DNA of 64,000 bases from Rhynchopus sp. YZ270_cl-10 (lineage: Eukaryota; Euglenozoa; Diplonemea; Diplonemida; Diplonemidae): positions 62,001-126,000 of the forward strand of contig OZ037901.1 in assembly GCA_964035575.1 (NCBI GenBank), in the 5' to 3' direction. The notes beneath the pieces are model-generated. The model did no database searches. It was not told the DNA's origin and saw nothing but the letters and a program-made list of their open reading frames with translations. Of this stretch, positions 10,819-22,025 are shown piece after piece; position 1 is the first letter of the stretch; each line of letters opens with the position of its first letter. A program made the position numbers and the translations under genes.

Positions 10819-11255
10819 AACACTCACTCCTTTGACAAACAGCAAGCATTACAGGGTGTAACATGTACTCCATTTTTTTTAAAAAAGAAGAAAAGGGATA
10901 AACGTGCTTCGAATAAGCAATGCACGCTATCTCTTTAAAAAAAAAGATCGATGGGGGGGGACAATACACTATAGGTTCGTACCCACATAAAAGCGGGGGT
11001 GGGGTGGGGGGGGGGGGGGGGGGGAAACCATGGATCGTTATGAACAGAGGAAATACCTCTGTCACGGAGAGATTTGCCAAAAGAATAGGGCAAATAACAA
11101 AGTGGTGTGAACCAAAGGATGAATGTGTTTTTACTGTGCACAAATTTCATCAAAGTGATAAGGACAAAAAAAAAAAAAATGAATAAACCCCTGGGTGAAC
11201 CTAAATCGCACTAGGAGCAAAAATAAAAAAAAAATAAAAATAAAAACTCAATTAG

Positions 11256-11297
11256 ATTCATATACTTTCCATTCAGGGGTGTTGAGCAGAAAGCACT
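11256..11297 (+). repeat. Family E hairpin copy
   Basis: CATATACTTTCC and GCAGAAAGCAC flank ATTCAGGGGTGTTGA. Only part of the stem still pairs. The best-preserved member is at 18597. Confidence 0.45.
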
Positions 11298-11389
11298 GAG
11301 TGTGCTGTAAATGTAAGCAGTAAATGGTCTCTTTGTTGTAGTTGTTTTTATCCCCCTTTTTTTGACGGCAAATCAAAACGACAGTTGGT

Positions 11390-11419
11390 AAGGTGACAAT
11401 CCTTCTGCTCAGTCACCTT
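11390..11419 (+). repeat. Hairpin related to family B
   Basis: AAGGTGAC and GTCACCTT form a perfect 8-bp stem around AATCCTTCTGCTCA. The inner stem typical of family B is mostly lost. Confidence 0.5.
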
Positions 11420-11581
11420 CAACCAAAAAAAGGGGAAAATGGAAGAGAGAGTAACGAATACAGGGGTTTTTTTTTCCTTCTTCCTTTCGTGATTGGGGAT
11501 GTTCCCAAAAAAATAAATAAAAATCTTGAAAAAGGGCGTTTTGAACAAAAATAAAATACAAATTGCATCAAAAAAAAAAAA

Positions 11582-11624
11582 GTTTACTAGATGACCCTAA
11601 GCTCCCTTCGGCTGAGTCAGATAG
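11582..11624 (+). repeat. Family B hairpin copy
   Basis: GATGACCCTAAGC pairs imperfectly with GCTGAGTCAGAT. The loop is TCCCTTCG. Confidence 0.6.
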
Positions 11625-11798
11625 AAAATAAATAAGGTTTATGAGAAATACACATAAATTTAACATGCGAAGAACTCGAATACAGCACATAAAGCATCAA
11701 AGAAGAGATGAAAGAAAGAGAATGCCTCACAGTGCATACTCATCAAGAAAGAGCAAAAATATCAATTAGAGACTTTAACAAAAAAGCGCTGTGTTTTA

Positions 11799-11856
11799 TT
11801 TTTTTTTGAAAACTTGGTTGTATTAGTGTAGCCACCCTAGAATGTGCTCCACTATA
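11799..11856 (-). repeat. SINE-like family A copy
   Basis: A T9 run is followed by GAAAACTTGGTTGTATTAG, GTAGCCACCC and GCTCCACTATAC. It is one of the best matches to the subfamily 1 pattern. Confidence 0.65.
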
Positions 11857-11890
11857 CTCTGGGTACAAAAAAAAATTCAAAGATGGGGTG

Positions 11891-11936
11891 TTAAAAAGGT
11901 CAAGCCTAAACCTCTCGTGTCTAGTCACCTTTAAAA
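11891..11936 (+). repeat. Family B hairpin copy
   Basis: Outer arms TTAAAAAGGT and ACCTTTAAAA pair, and the apex reads CCTCTCGTG. The 5' inner arm is AAGCCTAAA instead of CCTAAGC. Confidence 0.6.
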
Positions 11937-12445
11937 CAGACATCTTAAGAAAAGAAGAAGCAAAACATCGTGGAAGAGGGATCTTCCGCTGAACAATCTG
12001 CCTGTATCAAGGTGTTCCCTGTCGTTCGACAAAAAAAAAAAAAAAAATTGTCTACCCGGCTTGGTTCTGTGTTTCAATGTACTAAAGTATTTTGGGGAAA
12101 GGGCACGGTTCCGTTCGGCCCTCTTAGCAAAAAAATGTGTTCTTCTTTTTTTGGTTGTTTGAAAAAAAAAAGATGCGTCCGAAGTTACTGCGGATGCAGA
12201 TAGGGAATGGAGAAACGACCCTGTTAAAGCAAGGGCGATAAGCCAAAGAGCAATGGTATTGGTGTTTTATTTTTTTTTTATTTTTTTTTTCTTTCCCGAA
12301 CAGAATTCGACTAATTTGATAGTAACGTAGAAATTGTATCCCCTTCACGATGGACCTGCCTTGCAAAAACTGCCACTTCCTCGACATGTTTCTTAAGGTT
12401 CTAGAGCCACCAAATACGCCACATCGAAAGCGAAAAAGGAAAAGT

Positions 12446-12490
12446 TTGTTTATAAGATGACCCTAAGCGCTAAGTGCTCACGTCACCTTG
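12446..12490 (+). repeat. Family B hairpin copy
   Basis: TTTATAAGATGACCCTAAGC is intact. The apex is replaced by GCTAAGTGCTCACG, yet the outer GTCACCTT arm remains. Confidence 0.6.
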
Positions 12491-13006
12491 AAGAAGAATA
12501 GTGTGTTAAATGAATCTGATACAAAGACCAAAAGAGCAACAAATAATAAAAACCCAGTTTTTTTTTTTGTTTTAGTTTTTTTGTACAAACGCAAAAACTA
12601 CATTTTACAAAAAAAAAAACAATGTGATTCTTTTATTTTATTTGGTCGTTGTTTATCATCAGACAAGAAAATCAAAACAAAAACGAATAAACAAACAGAA
12701 AACAGGTGAGATGCATTTTGTTTCAAAAAATTGGACAGATTTGCTGGCAATTAAGGAAGGGGAGGGGGGGTAGCGGGGATAAGTGCTGCGACCAATTTTC
12801 CGCAAGGAGACCAGTCTTAAGTGCAGAAGAAGTATACTACCACACCCTCCCCTCCTTCTGCGCCTCCATTAGTCTGCCAATATCGCTTGGGCAAAACGAG
12901 GGGGGGGGGAATTGGGGGGGAAAAGCACCCACGGTTTTTCAAATCAAATAAACAAAATTCATATCAAGAGAAAAAAATCGGAGGATTGGTTGTCAGCTGA
13001 CTTACT

Positions 13007-13614
13007 CAGGGGTTAAGTTAGGGCGGGTTTCTGGGTTTTCAAAACCCGGTTTTCGGGTTTTCGGGTTTTTCAAAAAAAAAAAAAAAAAAATGGAATCCGA
13101 AAAAAAAAATCCAAATTTTTGGGTGGTGTAGGCTGGGAAGGTGGGGTAGGGGTGGGGGCGGAGCCCCCACCCTACCCTCTAAGAAAAAAAATATCCTCCC
13201 GACCCAAACAAACCCCCGGTCAGAACTGGGAATTATTCATATGAAGAGGCAACAGGGATCTCTGGCGAACTTCGGGTTCAGTACTAGTGTTGCGAGAGTG
13301 CGGGTGAAGCAGGACGTGGGAACTGAGGTCGGTGAGGGGTACACCAGTCCTGTTCTTCAAATTTATGCTCCAAAATTGTTAGGACAAATCCAAAAATCCC
13401 CAGCCCCCCATTTTTTGGTGGGATTTTTGAACTTTGCCCAAAAATCGCGGAATTTTTTTTTTCGCTCGCTACGCTCGCGGAGGTGCACCTTAAAATTTTC
13501 CCGCTCGCTGCACTCGCGGAGGGGATTGGTTATTTTTCGCAAAATCCAGAAAAATCGAAAAAAACCCAGAAAACCCGACTCAGCGAGAAAAAAAAAAAGC
13601 TAACTTAACCCCTG
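13007..13614. mobile_element. Non-autonomous hAT-type MITE with 8-bp target duplication
   Basis: The element starts CAGGGGTTAAGTTAG and ends with the exact complement CTAACTTAACCCCTG. It is flanked by the direct repeat GACTTACT (12999-13006 and 13615-13622). An 8-bp target duplication plus CAGGG-type termini is the signature of the hAT superfamily. At 608 bp with no transposase frame it is a deletion derivative or MITE. Internally it has a GGGTTTTCGGGTTTT-rich left part, a perfect GC-rich palindrome around 13140-13180 and two direct copies of a CGCTCGCT.C.CTCGCGGAGG word (about 13462 and 13502). Its right target copy abuts the end of the foldback-like element at 13623. Confidence 0.85.
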
Positions 13615-13669
13615 GACTTACTGTAATCGTAAAAAAAAAAAAAAAAAATTATCGGCCGTGATAACACGG

Positions 13670-13860
13670 ATGCTGCCAGATCTGGCCAGATTTGGGGGCC
13701 AATTTCCCAGATCTGGCTCGTTTTCCAGATGTGGAGATCTTGTTTCCAGATCTGGACAGATCTGGCCAGATCTGGGAATCTGGGAAATTTTTTTTTTCAA
13801 AAAAAAAAAAAAAACCCCAGATCTGGCCAGATCTGGCCAGATCTGGAAATCTGGCCTTTT
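13670..13860. repeat. CCAGATCTGG palindromic array, inner end
   Basis: There are repeated CCAGATCTGG or GGCCAGATCTGG words, several abutting, split by a T-run/A-run hinge near 13790-13814. The array pairs with its inverse at 16315-16490. Confidence 0.8.
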
Positions 13861-13944
13861 TTTTTTTTTTTTCTCAGATTTCTGGCTATTGTCTCCCAGG
13901 GAAAGGGACTCTCGAATTTTTTTTTTCGCCCCTATATAGGGCTA

Positions 13945-14480
13945 ATTTCGACGATTTGAGGCCGTTAAAAGCAAAATTTGACACTTTTGAGCATCTGTGG
14001 GGGTCTAAAACGTGGTTTCGCGCACCCGAAATTTCGTGGTTTTTACCAAAGACAAGTCGATTTTTGAAAAATCTCGAAAAAAAAAATTTTTTTCCCGGGA
14101 AAATTTTGACCCCTGAGTAGGGTTTTTGTGCACCAAAAAAGTGCAAAAAAACGCAAGAGTCGGGTGTTTTGACGATCTGGGGTACCGCCATATGCACTAC
14201 AGGGGCCCACAATTTCGACTTTTTCTTAGCAATTTCCTTCATAATTTTTTTTTTCGATTTTTGGCAAAGGCAAATCTCAGGCAAAAAAAATTCACCCCTG
14301 ATAGTGGGTCCTTGGGTGTCCAAAGATGCCAAAAACACAAAAATTTTGATGTTTTGACCATCTGTGGGCGCCTAAAACGCACTTCTCTGCCCAAAAAATG
14401 AATATCGATTTTTCCTTAGCGTTTTTATAGCCGTGCTTTTTGGGTACTTTTTCGCAAGGTGATTTTTGACCAAACTAATT
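13945..14480. repeat. Degenerate tandem repeats of about 183 bp
   Basis: Three related units are marked by TTTTGA.CATCTG-type words at about 13989, 14171 and 14356. Each is followed by a GGG.GCCTAAAACG-like phrase and later by ACCCCTGA.TAGGG. Unit spacings are 182 and 185 bp. The sequence between the markers is diverged. Confidence 0.6.
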
Positions 14481-15167
14481 TTGTGCACTTTTTTTGTGGT
14501 CACGTAACGCTAAAATCCTCTCCGTGATGATGCGAGAATTACATGTGCGAATGCGATAATGATTCTCGCATGCGAACGCCCAAAACCACGAAGGAGGACG
14601 CAAGCAAGGCTTCAGTGCACTTAGGTACAGGATGCGTCGTTTTCAGTTACAAAAAAGGGTACTGTGAAGCGGTTGAGGCACACACACACACACACAGACC
14701 CGTTGCAAAATGCATCTGGGACCCACGCTAGACCCCCCAAAAGCTGTAAAACCATATATTTCCATCTCGCGACCCCAGCGGATGTGGACTGAGGTGTTTT
14801 TTTTGGGTGTTTAGAAAGGTTTTTGTCCGATTGGAGAATTTTTTCGGTAAGTGTTGCATTTTGTCCCCACTGAGTGTGCACTCAGAAAACACTCATCAAA
14901 AAAACGACCTTTCTGTTCGGTAAAAAATAGTTATTTTCTATTGTAGTAGTGGGTTTGTCATGCAGTGATGTTCTTTGTACCTGGAGAGTGGGCCGAGTGC
15001 AAGGTATGTTTTTAACCCCCCCGGTTTTCTCCCTTTTCGACATGTCCGCTATTTTTTAGCTATTTTTTTTTTTTTTGTCAACAAAAATGTCACTTTTACG
15101 TTTAAGGGGTACGGGGCGGCTTCTTGTTTGTTTGTTTGTTTTTTTGTTGTAGTCTCTACTTTTACAT

Positions 15168-16313
15168 TCAATTTCTCTTAACAGGTACCCGAACCGACGA
15201 CCCTTCATCGTGACAGCGAAGCAGTGCCGACGGAAGAGCTGGTGCAATTATTTGAAAACCAGGTGGCGATCGTAAAAGTCGGGTTTATATACCAACTTTT
15301 CCATTAACCCACCCCATAGACCACCCTAATTATTATGAACCTCTTAGTCAGTCACTGCTATAGCCATTTAACCCAGGGAGCATAGCTAGTGCAAGAAATT
15401 CGACTTCGGGATCCGGAAAGTCTGTCCTCTGCTCTTGCGGAGGACTAGGCACAAGAAAATATTGCGTTCCCCCAGAAAACCAATTTTTGTCAGAGTAATT
15501 TTTGCCCAGGGCATGCTCTTGAAGCATGGCGGCTTGGTGTGAGAAGGGGCAGTGTATTGTTTTGTTCTAGATTTCAACGGTTGTTAGAACGAGTCAAGTG
15601 GATGCTTATCTAAACACTGACTTTAGTACAGACCCGAGAGATCACACATGACTTTGAGGAAAGAACAAAGCAATGCATCTGTACCCGCACGCCAGGTTGT
15701 AGTTACTTCAGAATTTTCTTAAGTTTGCATGAACGAGGAGGGGCGAATCATTCTTCGGGAACCATTAGCTGTATACCATGGAATGATTTTCTCAAAAACA
15801 CCACGTGGGGGCTGAATTCAATCCCTTAAGAATTGCGAATTCAGCCTTTGTAGAAGGTACGTCTTACTTGTACTTGTACTTGTATGCCGTGTCCACCCTT
15901 CTCGACCTTACCGGTTCACATGTACGAATAATATTAGGCAGTGGTAACACCCTTCTCAATTGTGCAAACTTAAGAATTTTCTGCTGTAACTTACCAAAAT
16001 CGATTTTCTTTCACCCCAAACACCCGCAACACCCCACCTGCTACTTCGGTAGCCTGTGTTGTTGGGAGTTGGTTCTCATGTTGATCCCCAGTGTTTTGCA
16101 CTGCTTCTTCTGAGCCCAACGCTGTTTGGCCTGTCGACGTAATAAATACGAAGACAGGGCGGCGGTGCCAACAATTTTCCAATGATGTAACGTTTATCTG
16201 ATTGATTTATCGTTTGATATACCTTGTGTGTCCTACTTCGTAACTTGCACACACGAGCAACGTATATTGAACGGTACTTCAAGCGATACTTCGTTATGTC
16301 ATTGGGGGTACCT
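15168..16313. repeat. Long inverted repeat, right arm
   Basis: Counterpart of 5198-6338 in reverse orientation. The conserved blocks are 15168-15728 and 15963-16313. An inner match (14924-15050 to 6645-6780) shows the homology resumes beyond a divergent stretch. Confidence 0.85.
15729..15962. repeat. Variable island inside inverted-repeat arm, right
   Basis: It matches the island at 5541-5766 mainly in the core: perfect arms GGCTGAATTC (15810-15819) and GAATTCAGCC (15837-15846) with a 17-nt loop, then CTTTGT.GAAG.TACGT. A four-fold TTGTACTTGTACT-like microrepeat is present here only. Confidence 0.6.
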
Positions 16314-16314
16314 G

Positions 16315-16490
16315 GAAAAAAAAATTTTCCCAGACGTCCCAGATCTCCCAGATGTGGCCAGATCTGGCCAGATCTGGGACGTCTGGGAAAATTTTTTTTT
16401 TCAAAAAAAAAAAAAAAATTTCCAGATCTGGCCAGATCTGGGAGGCCCAGATCTGGAGATCTGGCCAGATCTGGCAGCATCCGTGTGATA
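16315..16490. repeat. CCAGATCTGG palindromic array, outer end
   Basis: GGCCAGATCTGG and CCAGACGTCCCAGATCT words surround a T/A hinge at about 16391-16420. It ends with GGCAGCATCCGTGTGATAA, the complement of the sequence at 13655-13680. Confidence 0.8.
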
Positions 16491-16708
16491 ATGTTCGACC
16501 TTTTCAGGATTTTTCTGGAAGTTCGACCTTTTTTACGGTCGATAATTTTTTTACGATTACGGTACTCCTAGTCACCAGAGTGGCCAAACGAAGATTGGTG
16601 TATGATTGCATTGGTTTGTTATTTTTTTTTAAAAAAAATAAGCGCACCAATCCAACACCTAAATGATCCATGAAGGAGGAAAAAAAGAAAAAAAAAATGG
16701 AACTTTTA

Positions 16709-16766
16709 TTTTGATAATCGGTGTTGGTTTAGTGTAGCCGTCCAGATCCGGACAGTCGTTCACTAC
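16709..16766 (-). repeat. SINE-like family A, diverged copy
   Basis: ATAATCGGTGTTGGTTTAGT and GTAGCC are recognisable. The middle is replaced by CGTCCAGATCCGGACAG, itself palindromic. Confidence 0.45.
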
Positions 16767-17187
16767 CCAAGAGAACAAAAAGCACTCTCAAGAGAAATGC
16801 TTTTTCTTCTTCTTTTTCTTCTTTTTCTAAAAAAAAATTCTGGAGGAGAGAAGAAGATTCCGTAGGTAAAATATGTTTTTTTGTAAAATGTGTCATATCT
16901 CCCTGAGGACGTCTTTTTGAGGGTATTGTGTGTATTTGGAAGGGAAAATGGAATATGGGGAATATATGTTACGACGGACTGTCTGAAGTATAGATCAATC
17001 ACAAAATGTACAAATAAAATATTGAAAAACAAAAAGCAAAAGAGAAAAAAAAATAGTCAGGCAGAATGGATACTGCGGCTAAGTATAAAACAAAAAATTT
17101 TATGTTGGTATAGACAAGAAGCAGTCGATAATACAAACTTCAAGCTAAAAAGAAAAGTTCAAAACAAAACAAAAAAAACCAAAAAAG

Positions 17188-17234
17188 ATTTATAAGATGA
17201 CCCTGCGCTGCCTCTCAAGTAGTCACCTATAAAG
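17188..17234 (+). repeat. Family B hairpin copy
   Basis: TTTATAAGATGACCCTGCGC is followed by TGCCTCTCAAGTAGTCACC. The outer stem is kept and the inner stem broken. Confidence 0.55.
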
Positions 17235-17532
17235 ATTGGAAAAACAGATTCGCATACATACTATTTTAGCAAACAGTAAGCATTTAGGGGTGTTCCATGT
17301 ACTCGCCCTAAAAAAAAACAAAAAAAATAAAAAAATGGGTAAAGATAAAACTACGACCTATGTCACTAAAGAATATTTTATATTTTTTTTTTAAAAAACT
17401 AGCAGAGAGTTTTGCATCGTCGCCAAGACAATAAGGAAAACTCTGGTTTTTTTTCTTCTTCCACACTCACCATGTCAAAAAGACAGGTTCGGTTTTACAA
17501 AAATAAAAAATAATGGGAGAGAAAACTTTTTG

Positions 17533-17568
17533 GGAACCAAGGCCTCGTGCTCGGTTACCTTTTAAAGA
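17533..17568 (+). repeat. Family B hairpin copy, shortened
   Basis: AACCAAGGCCTCGTGCTCGG then TTACCTTTTAAA. The apical CCTCGTG remains. Confidence 0.45.
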
Positions 17569-17573
17569 AATGT

Positions 17574-17617
17574 AATAAGATGAACCTAAGCCTTCTTGTG
17601 CTCAGTCACCTTTTAGA
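17574..17617 (+). repeat. Family B hairpin copy
   Basis: ATAAGATGAACCTAAGCC, loop TTCTTGT, then GCTCAGTCACCTTTTAG. It lies six bases after the preceding copy. Confidence 0.6.
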
Positions 17618-17701
17618 AGGAATAACAACAACGTCATGTTCAAATGTTTACAGACGCCACTACAAAAAAAAGTGAGCAAAATAAAAAATAAAAAACGGAA
17701 A

Positions 17702-17744
17702 ATTTATGAGATAAACGTAAGCCTCTCGTGCTTAGTCACCTTAA
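17702..17744 (+). repeat. Family B hairpin copy
   Basis: GTAAGCCTCTCGTGCTTAG is intact at the apex, with GTCACCTTAA on the 3' side. The 5' outer arm is diverged (ATGAGATAAAC). Confidence 0.6.
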
Positions 17745-18596
17745 GTCAAAGACAAAAACAAATATTAAAAAAATGTATTCTGGGGTTCTAGATATTGTGC
17801 CGCAAAAGGGTTATCTTCAGGACACAGTCCTTTGGGGGAAAAATAAAGCAAAAGAAGGGCAAATTCTTCGAAAGAAGAATGTAAAAAAAAATCAATACAA
17901 ATATCACATAGAAAATTCTGAATGGGGGTTCTCAAAAAAAATAAACAAGGGTACTTAATCAAGCCAAGCGGAGCTGTAGCAAAAGCAAGCAATACAGTAT
18001 CAGCAAACGTACAAAGTGTTTGTAAAAAAAGGGGGGGGGGGGGAGGGGGGAAGGGGGGAAGAGGGGCGGATAGAGAGAAGAAGGTTAGACCCTGGAAGAA
18101 GATGGGTATGTTGGGGATTTTTTGTTTTTTTTTGTTTTTGTTTAAAATTATTTCTGACAACATGTGCACAGTATTTGCGCCGGATACAGAAAAGAGCGTG
18201 CAGTACGGGGAAGAGAAAAAAAAGAGAGAAAAAAAAAGGGGGGGGTCCGATGACGATACACCTAGAATGGATGAACGTCCGCCTAAAAAGAGGAAAAAAA
18301 AAACATATAAAATCCTTTCGAAAGAATCACTGTTTAATCAGTCAGGCCAGCGAGCCACCTCAACGAGGCTTGGTCAGTAGAGGGGGGGGGAATATGTACG
18401 TTGTCTGTCCCCGAGTAAATAAATAAAAGAAAAGAAAAGAGAAAATTTTACAAACGGTCCTCCCCCCCCTACTGGTCTTGCGTGGTTTACAACCCTGCTG
18501 CAAAAAAAAAAAGTAAACGTGTCCAGGTGAAGTGCACTGCACTAAACCCGCCTACATTGTAGGTACATCGTATAAAAAGAATAAAAGAGATCCATT

Positions 18597-18628
18597 TCGT
18601 GTACTTTCCATTCGAGGGGAAAGCACAA
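18597..18628 (+). repeat. Family E hairpin, best copy
   Basis: TGTACTTTCC (18600-18609) pairs with GGAAAGCACA across ATTCGAGG, a 10-bp stem with one mismatch. Other members are near 11256 and 25457. Confidence 0.6.
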
Positions 18629-19251
18629 AAGAGAATAAAAAAAATGCTTCGCACTGACCGAAGCGAAGCAGTCAGCAAAAAGGTTCGTGTTGTTGTTGTT
18701 GTTGTTTTTATTTATTTTTTTTGGGATAGAAGATACATGTGTATTCTTGGTGTGTTCATTGCTTCTTTTTATTTTGTACAAAAACTTTTAAAAAAAAATT
18801 CCTTTTTTTCCTGAAAAAAAAAATATTGGTTCTTTGTTTGTGGATGATATTTCCCGCTTCGCCGCCATCTTTAAAAAAAACCCGCATTTTCTCCTTCCTT
18901 TTTCATTACTGTCCGGTGGTACTGAATTAACAAACAAAAAAAAATTTTTTTTTTGGGGAAACTAAATTTAGGATATTTTTTTTCAAAGAAAAAGAGAGAC
19001 AATAAATGAATCGCCTTTCTCTTGAAATCCCAGGTCGCTTTTTATGTTTCACCGCTTTTTTTTTTTAAATTGATGTCACCAATCTCGCTACCGTGGTTAA
19101 TATTTTAGGAGGGTGTGTGTGTGTTGGAGAAATACGGAAGATTTTAGATCCTTTTTTGAAGCAGGTCATTTGTCAGACAGCATTATGGTGTTTTGACACT
19201 CGTTTAGGCAGAAAAATAGAAGCGAATAAAAGTGAGGTCTTTTATACGTAG

Positions 19252-19280
19252 AACTTGACCCTCTCGTGCTTAGTCATCGG
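19252..19280 (+). repeat. Family B fragment
   Basis: Only the apex and 3' arm remain: CCCTCTCGTGCTTAGTCATC. Confidence 0.4.
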
Positions 19281-20986
19281 AAAAGGAAAGGGGGTCAATG
19301 CAAAAAGAATCGGAGAAAGGATGGGTCAAAAGGTCAGTGCAACGCTTCTGAAACCCTTCCCAACCGATTCCTGTTTCTCCCCTCCCCCACTCCCCCTCTA
19401 CTCCCTTTTTTTAAAAAGAAAAGAAAGAATCACTCCTAGCCATGTAGTGCACCATGCGCTGCTGACAGCTTTGTATTTAAAAAAAAAAAAAAAATTCTTT
19501 TTTTCGGGAAGCTGCCTGAGGGCCTTCTCCGCCGAAATCACCTTTTCAAAATGCCAATATCGATCCCGTATGTCACTCTCGGATTAGGTTCGGCTACCTC
19601 CCCCCTTTCCGACTCTTGAGTGAAATAACTACCATTTTTGTTAGTATAGCTTTTTTTCTTCTGAGGTCGATTTTTTGAATACCACACAGCAATATTATCA
19701 TTCTTTTTTCTTTCCACACTACACTCGACGGGATTTTTTTCCAAAAAAAAACAGGATTTTCCTTTTGAAAAAAAAACGGTGTGAGGCCAATAATTGATTA
19801 TAAAAGAAGCCTTGTTTTGTCGCTGGGGATGTTTAAAAAAAATGGTGAAGAGCTGGGTATTTTGTGGCCTATGGTATGTTGTAAAAAGGGGGGAGTCCCG
19901 GGGTGGGGGAGACACTGCTCCTAGTAGGGGGTTCGTTTCTTTGTTGAATTGGTTCCTCTACGACTGACAGTTTGGTACGTGGTTTGGTTTATGTTGGGGA
20001 GAAAAAAAAATATATAAATATTTGCTTTTTGGTTGATCTTGTTTGAAGACGGGGAACATGGCGCTCATATGAAAATATGTTGATGATCACACATGGCCAA
20101 GCCCAATCAGTTTGGTAGGGGGAAAAAAAAAAGTTGTTGGAAAATATATCAGCCTCCTTTGTAGTATAGTGTGCAGACATCTAATGGGATGTGCTCTCAC
20201 TGTTTGAATACTAAGGCAATGTTGTGGTTCCGATTTTTTTTTTTTTTTTTTTTTTTTTTGTTTTTTTTGAAAAAATTTCCTTTTGAAAAACTGTTCACAT
20301 TTTTTTTTTTTTTTTGCTGATTTTTGCTGGTCGTTAGTTGGTGTGTAAAGGTTTGGGCCGTGAACCCGATGTAAGAAGGTGAAAAGAGAGGAATCAAAGG
20401 GGATGTGGATTCACGGAGAGAGAGAGAGAGAGAAGAGAAGAGAGGGAAAAAAGAAAAAAAAAAACTCAACAAGCAAATCTGACAACTCTTGGCCCTCTTT
20501 CAAGGCAGTGAAGTTATTGCCATTTTTTGAATGTTGAAAAAAAAAAAAAAAGAAAAAAGAAAAAAAAAAAAAAAAAAGAAAAAGAAACGAGAAAGACATG
20601 AGAGAGAAAGAAAACAAAAGACATGGCATTGTGAATAAGAAAAGAAAAAAGGTAGGTTACTGGATTATGAATGAGTGGTTTAAATAAGTTGTTGGTATTT
20701 TTTTGTTTTTTTTTTCAGCATGATTAAATAACTGTTTTCATCAAAAACTCACAAATCGTTTGGCTGGAAAAATGAAAAAAAAAAAAAAAATGAATGAACT
20801 GGTCGACTAAAAAATAGTCGTTTTCATTGGGTGGGCAAAATAAACCCTCATGTATCGTTCTGTATAAATTTCCGCATCTTTTTTTTTTCTTCTTCTTTTG
20901 GACAAGCTATACAATTTTGCAATGTAGATTTTTGGGCTTTTGTACCTAACTCAATAGTAATGTAAAATAAATTGACAAAAAAAAAA

Positions 20987-21026
20987 TGTAAGATGAATCT
21001 AAGCCTTGCAGTGCTTGGTCATCAAA
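20987..21026 (+). repeat. Family B hairpin copy
   Basis: AAGATGAATCTAAGCC, loop TTGCAGT, then GCTTGGTCATC. GATGA and TCATC pair exactly. Confidence 0.6.
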
Positions 21027-21865
21027 AAAGGGAGGTAAAGACAATTTGGGCGACACTTCAAAAACAAATTACTCGCGTAGATTTTTTTTAGATATTTTTT
21101 TGTTGCCCCCCTCAGGTTCGTCACTGGTTGTAGCGAAGCCATAGATTAGAGAAGGGCTTTTTTTGTGTGTGTGTGTGTGGTCGCTTCTTTTTTCTCACAA
21201 AAATATGGGGTATTTTTTCGTTTCTTTTCTTTTTTTCAAAAATTTATCACTTTGCAAAAAAGGTGAAATACATTTGCATTTCTTGGTTTTTTGCATTTTT
21301 AAAAATGGGACAGGGGGGGGAGGGGGAAGGTAGCGCCATAACTTCTGATTATATTGTAGGTGAGGGCATGGGTGTGGGAGAGGACATAGAAATTAGAAGG
21401 GGTTCTAGGATGGGGGAGCTACGTGTGTCGTGATAGAATCGCAGGCATGGGTGGCTTCGTAAGAGCACGGAACGTTGTCCAGCACGTTGTGTGCTGTGAC
21501 AAGCTCCATTCTAATTGAACAAAGAAAAATGAAGCCACGTGTACATCAAACAAAACTGAACAAATTATTTCATGTACAGTCCTTTCTGAAATGTAAATGA
21601 AACAATTTGAAAAAAAAATTAGTTTGTAAGATGAACCTAAGCCTGTTAACAAATGGTATGTCATTGGGCTTTTTTTTTTTGTCCTGCGTAGACGATCCAC
21701 AGATGCGCCCCCTCCATTTCCCCTAACCTTCCCTATATCCCCCCAACCCCACACCCCCTCCATCGTGAGGAAAGGGTGGCAACTATCAAGAAAATAATCA
21801 TAAAATAAAAACAACAGAATTGGCGTTTGAATATAAAAAAAAAAAAAAATTGGGGCAGAGAGATG

Positions 21866-21868
<3 letters not shown>

Positions 21869-21911
<43 letters not shown>
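21869..21911. repeat. (TG)n microsatellite
   Basis: About 21 uninterrupted TG dinucleotides. Confidence 0.95.
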
Positions 21912-21912
<1 letters not shown>

Positions 21913-21963
21913 TGTGTTTTTTTTTTCTTCTTCTTCTTTTTGTTGTTGTTGTTTTTGTTTTGC

Positions 21964-22025
21964 TTTTTTTTTTTTGGTAATTTGTTGAATTAGTGTGTAG
22001 CTGCCAGAGAGACGGGCTTCACTGT
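21964..22025 (-). repeat. SINE-like family A copy
   Basis: A T-run, GGTAATTTGTTGAATTAG, TGTGTAGCTGCC and GGGCTTCACTGT match subfamily 2, with an internal replacement. Confidence 0.5.

Larger units (their letters stand above)
7291..13006. other. Gene-free spacer between the two foldback-like elements
   Basis: No coding region can be supported. The stretch has long A and T runs (T23 near 7588, A28 near 7860, A29 near 10789), a G-run near 11006-11023 and copies of the short dispersed families listed separately. Its texture matches ordinary spacer in the rest of the window, which argues that the flanking inverted arms are two separate insertions rather than the ends of one 11-kb element. Confidence 0.55.
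13623..16565. mobile_element. Foldback-like element, right copy
   Basis: Both ends carry GTAATCGTAAAA...TTATCG, then ACACGGATGCTGCCAGATCTGG, in inverted orientation (from 13623 and from about 16565 inward). Each is followed by an array of CCAGATCTGG palindromes (13670-13860 and 16315-16490). Between them lie degenerate tandem units of about 183 bp (13945-14480), an AT-rich stretch and the 1.1-kb body that is the inverse of 5198-6338. No transposase frame is present. The left copy has the analogous layout but a different palindromic monomer. I found no clear target duplication. Confidence 0.6.

Noticed and set aside
5198-16313. A single 11-kb transposon with 1.1-kb terminal inverted repeats
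   Set aside because: The interior has no transposase and has ordinary spacer texture with the usual dispersed repeats. The outer arrays differ at the two ends, and the right copy has its own inner end at 13623. Two insertions are simpler, though not proven.
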